A DNA stretch of 7,198 nucleotides from Bradyrhizobiaceae bacterium (GTDB lineage Bacteria; Pseudomonadota; Alphaproteobacteria; Rhizobiales; Hyphomicrobiaceae): assembly GCA_947475855.1 (NCBI GenBank), contig CANJPN010000315.1:1-7198 (forward strand), written 5' to 3'. Of the stretch, positions 1 through 4,620 are shown in pieces. The first letter of the stretch is position 1; each line of letters starts with the position of its first letter. The translations under genes were made by a program, and so were the position numbers. Below the pieces are notes generated by a model. It was not told where the DNA came from. It searched no databases and worked only from the letters and a program-made list of their open reading frames with translations.

Positions 1-215
1 ACCTTGCCTTTGAGCTGGATCGTGAGGGGATTGCCGAAGCGGTCGCGGGCCTTGCCGGCTGCCACCTTGATCCAGCCTTCCGACACGCAATACTCCTCGA
101 CGTTCGTCTTCTCGTTGCCGTTGAAGCGGATACCGACCTCCTGGGCCAGGAGTTCCTCGTTGTAGAACGGGCTCTTCGGGTTGACGGAAAGGCGGTCGGG
201 CATCTGGTCGGTCAT
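1..215 (-). CDS. DUF3297 family protein, C-terminus cut by window edge
   Basis: The minus strand reads from an ATG at 215 to the window edge without a stop, giving 71 residues that begin MTDQMPDRLSVNPKSPFYNE and continue through GIRFNGNEK, TNVEEYCVSEGWIKV and DRFGNPLTIQLKGK. This matches my memory of the small DUF3297 family (about 80-90 residues, common in Proteobacteria), characterised by an 'RLSVNPKSP' start, a 'GIRFNG..KTNVEEYC.SEGWI' core and a 'G.PLTIKLKG' end. Only some 10-20 residues should be missing. No membrane segment, signal peptide or catalytic motif is visible. The family function is unknown; it looks soluble and cytosolic. No strong Shine-Dalgarno precedes the ATG (only a weak 'gcgagac'). 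The gene is divergent from the retron locus, so the gap between them should hold promoters in both directions. Confidence 0.85.
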   Translation of the reverse strand, partial: MTDQMPDRLSVNPKSPFYNEELLAQEVGIRFNGNEKTNVEEYCVSEGWIKVAAGKARDRFGNPLTIQLKGK

Positions 216-386
216 GACATTGTCTCGCAGTACTGGCTCTCGGCGTGATGGCGCGTGCCCTGAAGGCTCACAGAGTGAAGGCGGTTCGCGAACTCGGTTG
301 GGCCTCTCATACAGAACTACTCACGCTTCGGCCACACCCCTCCGTGCCGCCCCACTTTTGCCGTGCTCGGATGATGCCTTCGGGTC
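216..386. other. Divergent non-coding spacer upstream of the retron
   Basis: This gap lies between the start of the DUF3297 gene (minus strand) and the candidate retron RNA (plus strand). Small open frames here show no family resemblance. It must hold promoters for both directions, but I see no convincing -35/-10 pair on either strand. Visible details are a 10-bp palindrome GTTCGCGAAC (284-293) and two direct copies of TGAAGGC (261-267 and 276-282), 15 bp apart with a small TCAC-aga-GTGA hairpin between them. Either could be a protein-binding site, but neither is strong enough to name. Confidence 0.4.
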
Positions 387-500
387 AAAGCATCCTGCCC
401 TTCTATGTCCGCTGTCGATCCTGCGGCGGGATAACAATGTCTCTCTTCACCATGGCCGCGCGCGGCCATGGTGCGTAAGGTACGAGGGGCGGGATGCTTT
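387..500 (+). ncRNA. Candidate retron msr-msd non-coding RNA
   Basis: A 17-bp inverted repeat closes this 114-nt segment: AAAGCATCCTGCCCTTC (387-403) pairs with GAGGGGCGGGATGCTTT (484-500). Fifteen pairs are Watson-Crick and two (396/491 and 401/486) are U.G wobbles on the plus strand. Inside are a small stem-loop at 418-432 (ATCCT/GGGAT around GCGGC), as in an msr, and a 26-nt perfect palindrome at 448-473 that can fold as the long msd hairpin. Retron ncRNAs are known to be flanked by complementary a1/a2 arms and to lie just upstream of the RT on the same strand, which is the arrangement here. The priming (branching) guanosine cannot be fixed; G407 or G411, just after a1, are candidates. A T-run (498-504) overlaps the end of a2, so the RNA might partly terminate there. 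The RT start is about 290 nt downstream, farther than usual, because the 92-bp repeats lie between. The assignment is inferred from structure and context, not homology. Confidence 0.62.
448..473. repeat. 26-bp perfect GC-rich palindrome
   Basis: CACCATGGCCGCG is followed immediately by its exact reverse complement CGCGGCCATGGTG. In RNA this gives a stem of about 11 pairs with a minimal 4-nt loop. CTT at 445-447 and AAG at 477-479 could extend it past a 3-nt bulge. It lies wholly inside the candidate retron RNA and is best read as the msd hairpin, which would be reverse-transcribed into hairpin msDNA. It is not directly followed by a T-run, so it is unlikely to be a simple intrinsic terminator. 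Confidence 0.8.
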
Positions 501-510
501 TTTTCTAGGG

Positions 511-748
511 GCGGCGCACTGGCGCCGGTCCGCGGTTGCGGACTTGGCCTGCGGCCAGGGGCGACTTCGAAAGAATTCGGTTTGACGTTAGGTTTCTTTC
601 GTGCGGCGCACTGGCGCCGGGCCGCGGTCGCGGCCTTGGCCTGCGGCCAGGGGCGACTTCGAAAGAATTCGGTTTGACGTTAGGTTGCTTTCGTACGGCG
701 CACTGGCGCCGGGCCGCGGTCCCGCCCTTGACCTGCGGCCCAGGGGTG
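511..748. repeat. Three tandem copies of a 92-bp hairpin-rich repeat
   Basis: Unit 1 is 511-602 and unit 2 is 603-694; by eye they differ at only four of 92 positions. Unit 3 starts at 695, follows the same pattern for about 45-50 bases (around 36 of the first 40 match) and then degenerates by about 748. Each full unit carries three inverted repeats: GGCGC-actg-GCGCC, a stem around CTTGGCC-tgc-GGCCAGG, and CGAAAG...CTTTCG with a 22-nt loop (568-573/596-601 in unit 1, 660-665/688-693 in unit 2). The period is not a multiple of three, so the repeat cannot keep one reading frame and is non-coding. The copies are contiguous with no unique spacers, so this is not a CRISPR array. I do not recognise the family; it could be an intergenic palindromic element or a structured leader for the RT mRNA. 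Confidence 0.88.
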
Positions 749-768
749 CCACTCTGACGTCTAGGGCC

Positions 769-778
769 GGGGGGGGGG
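769..778. repeat. Run of ten G just upstream of the RT start
   Basis: An uninterrupted tract of ten G ends 14 nt before the proposed GTG start of the RT-TIR gene. Homopolymers of this length are slippage-prone in replication and are also common sequencing-error sites. With the chosen start the run is outside the coding sequence, so a length change would alter leader spacing or structure rather than the reading frame. Confidence 0.8.
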
Positions 779-785
779 CGACCTT

Positions 786-789
786 GGAG
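786..789 (+). promoter_or_regulatory. Ribosome binding site deciding the RT-TIR start
   Basis: GGAG lies 3 nt before an in-frame GTG (793) and 6 nt before an in-frame TTG (796). An upstream TTG at 784 overlaps it. The frame is open back to 601, but the extension runs through the non-coding 92-bp repeats. The site therefore favours initiation at 793 or 796. Confidence 0.5.
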
Positions 790-792
790 ACA

Positions 793-2418
793 GTGTTGCG
801 TATCGATGGCCAGCCGCTCGCCACGTCCCAGGATGTCGCGCGTTATTTCGGCGTGCCGCACGGACGCATGATCTGGACGCTCTACAAGGCACCCGACGGC
901 GTCCGCTATCGTCACTTCGAGATCCCCAAGCGCACCGGCGGTATGCGGCCGATCCATGCGCCCAACGGCCTCGTGCGCGAATTGCAGGACAAGCTGCAGG
1001 GCGATCTCACCAAGCTGTTCCACGCGCATCCCAACGCGCACGGCTTCATCCACGAGCGCAGCGTGGCGACCAATGCTTCGCCGCACACGGGCAAGCGCTG
1101 GGTGCTCAACGTCGATCTCGAAGGCTTCTTTCCGACGATCAACTTCGGCCGAATTCGCGGCCTGTTCATGCGGCCGCCGTTCGAGATGGGCCAAGCCGCC
1201 GCCACCGTTTGCGCGCAGATCGCGACCTATCGCAACGGGCTGCCGCAGGGGGCGCCGACATCGCCCGTGCTGTCGAACTACATCGCCTCATCGCTCGACC
1301 GCCAACTGTTGCGGCTCGCCAAACAGAACAAGCTCGCCTATTCGCGCTACGCCGACGACATCACGTTTTCGACCGACCTGCCGCAGTTCCCGCCTGCTAT
1401 CGCGATGCACGAGCAGATCGAGGGCGGCGGCATGAAGGTGATCGCGGGCGATCTCCTGGAACAGGTGATCAACGCCAGCGGGTTTTCGATCAATGCGAAG
1501 AAGGTGCGTCTGCAGGGGCGCGGCGTGCGCCAGAGCGTGACCGGCCTCTCGGTCAACACGCGCGTGAACGTCGAACGCCGCCGCATCCGGCAGATCCGTG
1601 CCATGCTGCATGCGTGGCGCAAGTTCGGGCTGGTCGAAGCATCGCGCGAGCACTTCGAGAAGTATCGCGGCGGCAAGGCCCGCAACGCGCCCGATACGAC
1701 CGGCTTCGCGTTCCGCAACATCGTTTATGGTCATCTGGCCTTCGTCAAAATGGTGCGCGGCTCGGACGATGCCGTTTTCCTCAAGCTCTGCGCCAACCTG
1801 ATCGAACTCGATCCAAATCCCTCGCGTTTCATTCGCCAGATGGTGTTCGGCGCCGACGACTACGACGTGTTCATCAGCCATGCGAGCGAAGACAAAGCCG
1901 AGATTGCGCGACCGATCTTCGAAGCGTGCCAACGGCTCGGCATCAAGGCGTTCCTCGACGAGGAGCACATCGGCTGGGGCGACAGCTTTACCCGCAAGAT
2001 CAATACCGCGCTCGGCGCGTCGCGCACGGTGCTCGCGATCGTGACCAGCACATCCGTTTCCAAGGAATGGCCGGTGCTCGAAATCAATACGGCGTTGGCG
2101 CTCGAGGTCTCGCGCGAAAAGCGCGTGGTGCCTGTCATGGTCGGAAGGCCAGATCTTACGAAGCTGCCTCTGATCCGTGGCAAGGACTGGCTGCAGTGGG
2201 ACGGCGATGCAGACAAGGTCGCGCGTGCGCTGGCGGAGGTTGTCCGGCCGGCTGGCGCGAAGGCGTTGCCACCTGCGATCGGCGAGGCGGCCGCCGTCAC
2301 GACCGCCCCTCATCCGAGTTCCGTGCCGCTCATCGAGGCGCCCAAGGCACCGCAACCGGCCGAAGCCCCGCCCCCCCGCAAGAGCGGATTTCTCACGCGA
2401 ATATTCCGGCGCGACTGA
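793..2418 (+). CDS. Retron reverse transcriptase fused to TIR effector domain
   Basis: The protein has 541 residues. Residues 1 to about 350 are a retron-type RT: a fingers motif RYRHFEIPKRTGGMRPI (39-55), the retron-specific NAxxH motif as NASPH (94-98), motif A LNVDLEGFF with catalytic D108, motif B LPQGAPTSP (150-158), the YADD active site (186-189), GFSINAKK (230-237) and the retron-specific VTG motif (249-251). Residues 357 to about 470 are a TIR domain: YDVFISHASEDK, the BB-loop region FLDEEHIGWGDSF (387-399), and SKEWPVLEINTAL with the expected catalytic NADase glutamate at E430. About 50 Pro/Ala-rich residues follow, ending in a basic tail KSGFLTRIFRRD. In known retrons the RT primes on the msr RNA and makes msDNA; the effector stays inhibited until phage attack. 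TIR effectors deplete NAD+, giving abortive infection. The candidate ncRNA lies upstream on the same strand. GTG 793 is chosen from GGAG; TTG 784 and TTG 796 remain possible. No separate effector gene is adjacent, consistent with the fusion. Confidence 0.93.
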   Translation: MLRIDGQPLATSQDVARYFGVPHGRMIWTLYKAPDGVRYRHFEIPKRTGGMRPIHAPNGLVRELQDKLQGDLTKLFHAHPNAHGFIHERSVATNASPHTGKRWVLNVDLEGFFPTINFGRIRGLFMRPPFEMGQAAATVCAQIATYRNGLPQGAPTSPVLSNYIASSLDRQLLRLAKQNKLAYSRYADDITFSTDLPQFPPAIAMHEQIEGGGMKVIAGDLLEQVINASGFSINAKKVRLQGRGVRQSVTGLSVNTRVNVERRRIRQIRAMLHAWRKFGLVEASREHFEKYRGGKARNAPDTTGFAFRNIVYGHLAFVKMVRGSDDAVFLKLCANLIELDPNPSRFIRQMVFGADDYDVFISHASEDKAEIARPIFEACQRLGIKAFLDEEHIGWGDSFTRKINTALGASRTVLAIVTSTSVSKEWPVLEINTALALEVSREKRVVPVMVGRPDLTKLPLIRGKDWLQWDGDADKVARALAEVVRPAGAKALPPAIGEAAAVTTAPHPSSVPLIEAPKAPQPAEAPPPRKSGFLTRIFRRD

Positions 2419-2502
2419 GTGTCCTGCCAAGGTCAGCCAAGGTCGCCGCTCTGTCGCCGCTCTTGACACCATGCGCGGTCTGGCTTCCCTTCCCCGCACC
2501 CC

Positions 2503-3066
2503 ATGTCAGTTCAATTGCGACCAGCCCTGCTTCTCGACCGCGACGGCGTCATCAACGTCGACCGCGGCTTCGTCAGCCGTCGCGAGGACTTCGATTGGAT
2601 GCCCGGCATCTTCGATGTCGCGCGCACGGCCATTCGTCTCGGCATGGCTTTAGTCGTCGTGACCAACCAGACCGGCATCGGCAGGGGCTACTACACCGAG
2701 GACGACTATCAGACGGTAACGACTTTCATGCGCGAGCGCTTCGAGCGTGAAGGCACGGCGCTGACGGCTGTCTACCACTGTCCGTTCCATCCCGAAGCGA
2801 CCGAAAAAAGATACCGGGCGGCCGACCACCCGTGGCGCAAGCCCCGCCCCGGAATGCTATTGGCGGCGCGGGACGAACTGGGCCTCGATCTTGCGCGTTC
2901 CGTGATGCTGGGCGACAGGGCGGTCGATATTCTCGCGGGACATGCTGCGGGTGTCGGTGCCCTTGGGCTGGTCGGCAACGCCGACATCTCCTTCGACGAC
3001 CTGCCGAAGTTCGAACGGTTCCCAGACCTTTCGCGCGTTCCCAGCTGGCTCCAAGGAATGATGTAG
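2503..3066 (+). CDS. gmhB: GmhB-like HAD heptose-1,7-bisphosphate 7-phosphatase
   Basis: This 187-residue cytosolic HAD-superfamily (subfamily IIIA) phosphatase has all four HAD motifs: nucleophile D12 and acid/base D14 in LLLDRDGVIN, T54 in VVVTNQTGIGRG, K113 in WRKPRPGML, and D138/D142 in MLGDRAVD. Length and layout fit GmhB, which removes the C7 phosphate of D-glycero-D-manno-heptose 1,7-bisphosphate on the way to nucleotide-activated heptose for lipopolysaccharide or other surface glycans. E. coli GmhB has a zinc loop C-x-H...C-x-C. Here only the first cysteine (C93, in CPFHP) is obvious: phenylalanine replaces the histidine and HPW replaces CDC, so the zinc site is probably absent. A related HAD-IIIA sugar phosphatase is therefore possible. 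The gene starts 84 bp after the retron stop and has no clear Shine-Dalgarno. An O-antigen-ligase-like gene lies convergently just downstream, which fits a surface-glycan role. Confidence 0.82.
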   Translation: MSVQLRPALLLDRDGVINVDRGFVSRREDFDWMPGIFDVARTAIRLGMALVVVTNQTGIGRGYYTEDDYQTVTTFMRERFEREGTALTAVYHCPFHPEATEKRYRAADHPWRKPRPGMLLAARDELGLDLARSVMLGDRAVDILAGHAAGVGALGLVGNADISFDDLPKFERFPDLSRVPSWLQGMM

Positions 3067-3074
3067 AATGGTGT

Positions 3075-4421
3075 TCAAGACTTCTCGGGCTGGGTGACCC
3101 ACAAGGCGCACGTCGCCATGCCGAAAGTCGCGATCAGCCATGGCTGCCACATGCCCCAGCCTGTCAGGCCCACGCCGGCGACCATCGCGAAAAGAGCCAT
3201 GGCGGCGGGCTTTCGGTCGGGCCGGAGGTCGCTGATCGAGCGGAGTGACGTGACGCCCAGCGCCAGCAGTAGCAGCGCGCCGATCGCGCCGAGTTCGAGC
3301 CATGTCTGCAGCACCACATTATGTGCGTGCCAGCCCAGCTCCCTGCGCTCTCCCTGCACGCCTTCGATCTTGATCTTGCGATTGGCCTCCTGGAAGCGGG
3401 TCGACTGAACGCCCGTGCCGGCGATCGGATTGCGCAGAACAGCGGTTGCGGTGCGATCCCAGATCACGGCGCGCTCACGGGTACTCGGAGCCACCCAACG
3501 TGCGGTCTCGAAGCCCAGCAGGCTCGGAACATGGCCCAATGGCAGTGCCAGCACGATACCCGCCGCCAACAGTCCCGTGACCGTCCGTGACGTCGATTGC
3601 GGCCATTGCGCGATGGCCAATCCGACCAATACGCCCAATATTCCCGCGAGCTTGGCGGTTCCGGACGCCGACACAGCCGCCACGGCAACGGCAGCCAGAA
3701 CGCTGACGCCAACGAGCCTGAGCGCGGCTTTACGTGGCAGCCACCGCATGGCAGCGACGCAGGCGCCGGGCAGCAGCAGCAGCAGTGCCGCAACATTGCG
3801 ATCGAGGTAGAACGCCATGAAGCCGACGACATGGTCGCCCTGGCGGATTGCGTCCTTGGCGCTATCGCCCACGATTGCGGGGAAGCGGTTGACAAACGCG
3901 AGGCTCAGAGCGTTGCCGGTGGCGAATTCGATCAATAGAAACGCGAGGCCGATGAGAAAGCCCATCGGTACGGCGCGAACGAAGCGCATCTTCCGGGCCG
4001 GTGGCAAGCGCGAGATGTGCGCGGGCAGTAGCGCGATCAACGCGCCGGTAGATATGCCCAGGAGAGCAATCTGCATTACTGAAGTAAGGGCCAGCAGCCG
4101 ATCGCTCGCCCACAGCGAACTGAGGCCTGCGAACACGAAAAACGCCATGGCCATCCGCATCGGCAGCGGTACGAAGACTTCGCGCAGCACCTGCCGCGGC
4201 GGCCTGCCTGCCCGAAGCACTTCCACCACCGTCACGATGGCGATGACACTCAGGAGCGCCGGAAGGAGGCGTGGCGCTAGACCCATGAAAGCCGCGCCCA
4301 TGGCTATCAGCGAGCTGTGCACCGTCTCGAGCAACGGCCATGCGTTGGCCGTTCCATCCTCATGGGTACCGCCTCTCGGCTGGCCGCCGGGCAATTCCTG
4401 ATCCATGCTCCGCTCGGGCAT
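3075..4421 (-). CDS. O-antigen ligase/polymerase family membrane protein
   Basis: This protein of about 448 residues has many hydrophobic membrane segments, for example around FMGLAPRLLPALLSVIAIVTVV, VPMGFLIGLAFLLIEFATG, NVAALLLLLPGACVAAM and LVGVSVLAAVAVAAV. A large soluble loop follows, with RERAVIWDRTATAVLRNPI...GTG (starting about residue 315), then HAHNVVLQTWLELGAIG (about 365-381). This is the Wzy_C/O-antigen ligase signature: an Arg-rich loop, then HxHN and W.ELG. Family members sit in the inner membrane and transfer or polymerise undecaprenyl-linked glycans in the periplasm; the sequence does not separate ligase (WaaL-type) from polymerase (Wzy-type) or exopolysaccharide relatives. 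The ATG at 4421 is chosen because AAGGA lies 6 nt upstream. An ATG at 4481 would add 20 residues but has no Shine-Dalgarno. The gene ends 8 bp from the convergent phosphatase, leaving no room for a separate terminator between them. Confidence 0.85.
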   Translation of the reverse strand: MPERSMDQELPGGQPRGGTHEDGTANAWPLLETVHSSLIAMGAAFMGLAPRLLPALLSVIAIVTVVEVLRAGRPPRQVLREVFVPLPMRMAMAFFVFAGLSSLWASDRLLALTSVMQIALLGISTGALIALLPAHISRLPPARKMRFVRAVPMGFLIGLAFLLIEFATGNALSLAFVNRFPAIVGDSAKDAIRQGDHVVGFMAFYLDRNVAALLLLLPGACVAAMRWLPRKAALRLVGVSVLAAVAVAAVSASGTAKLAGILGVLVGLAIAQWPQSTSRTVTGLLAAGIVLALPLGHVPSLLGFETARWVAPSTRERAVIWDRTATAVLRNPIAGTGVQSTRFQEANRKIKIEGVQGERRELGWHAHNVVLQTWLELGAIGALLLLALGVTSLRSISDLRPDRKPAAMALFAMVAGVGLTGWGMWQPWLIATFGMATCALWVTQPEKS

Positions 4422-4427
4422 GTCGGG

Positions 4428-4432
4428 TCCTT
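4428..4432 (-). promoter_or_regulatory. Ribosome binding site of the O-antigen ligase-like gene
   Basis: On the minus strand AAGGA is followed by six bases (cccgac) and then ATG at 4421. It is much better than anything before the alternative ATG at 4481 and fixes the preferred start. Confidence 0.6.
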
Positions 4433-4609
4433 GGAGCTCGATCTCACGAGGCGGCGGCTGCCACCACACGGCACTTCGCATGCGTTAGTCATTAAGACCG
4501 GGAACGTCGGCCTGCAACCCGGTCGATCGACGATCCCTCTCGCCCCGGACAAAAGAGGACGCTAACTTGCCGGCCCGCGAGGCTTTCGGCTGGAGCGGCA
4601 ATGCACGAC
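4433..4609. other. Divergent promoter region between ligase-like and M16 genes
   Basis: The genes on either side point away from each other, so this spacer should contain both promoters, though no clear consensus pair is visible. It contains a 10-bp palindrome GTCGATCGAC (4522-4531) and a weak CCTCT/AGAGG inverted repeat (4536-4540/4554-4558). Either could be an operator. An in-frame TTG at 4567 would extend the M16 protein by 18 polar residues ahead of the signal peptide and is not preferred. Confidence 0.35.
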
Positions 4610-4614
4610 GGGAG
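4610..4614 (+). promoter_or_regulatory. Ribosome binding site of the first M16 peptidase gene
   Basis: GGGAG is followed by six bases (ctgccg) and the ATG at 4621. The ATG places a signal peptide exactly at the protein N-terminus, which supports this start over the upstream TTG at 4567. Confidence 0.6.
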
Positions 4615-4620
4615 CTGCCG

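Noticed and set aside
448..473. Intrinsic terminator from the 26-bp palindrome
   Set aside because: No T-run follows directly; the nearest is 25 nt away and belongs to the larger closing stem. Its position inside the ncRNA makes an msd hairpin more likely.
582..610. Promoter inside the 92-bp unit (TTGACG at 582-587)
   Set aside because: No -10-like hexamer lies at 16-18 nt; the sequence there is GC-rich hairpin.
511..748. CRISPR-like array from the regular 92-bp spacing
   Set aside because: Units are contiguous tandem copies with no unique spacers, the unit is far longer than a CRISPR repeat, and no cas gene is present.
505..1194. Minus-strand open frame of 229 codons over the repeats and RT start
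   Set aside because: It has no recognisable domain, runs through the non-coding repeats and lies antisense to strong RT motifs. It is a product of high GC.
2463..2491. Sigma-70 promoter for the gmhB-like gene (TTGACA at 2463-2468)
   Set aside because: The -35 match is perfect, but the sequence about 17 nt downstream (near 2486) is TCCCTT-like with no -10 resemblance, so no promoter is called.
1288..2499. Minus-strand open frame of 403 codons antisense to the RT-TIR gene
   Set aside because: Composition is Arg/Ala/His-rich with no family signature. The opposite strand encodes all the RT and TIR motifs, so this is an antisense shadow.
1209..2750. Plus-strand open frame of 513 codons overlapping the RT-TIR gene and gmhB
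   Set aside because: It is a shifted frame of two clearly recognisable genes, with Arg/Gln/Ala-rich sequence and no domain.
3773..3786. CAG trinucleotide repeat
   Set aside because: It encodes a Leu run in a membrane segment of the ligase-like protein, which is ordinary codon bias in a hydrophobic helix.
3817..4401. Plus-strand open frame of 194 codons opposite the ligase-like gene
   Set aside because: It is antisense to conserved membrane segments, Arg-rich and without a domain or ribosome binding site.
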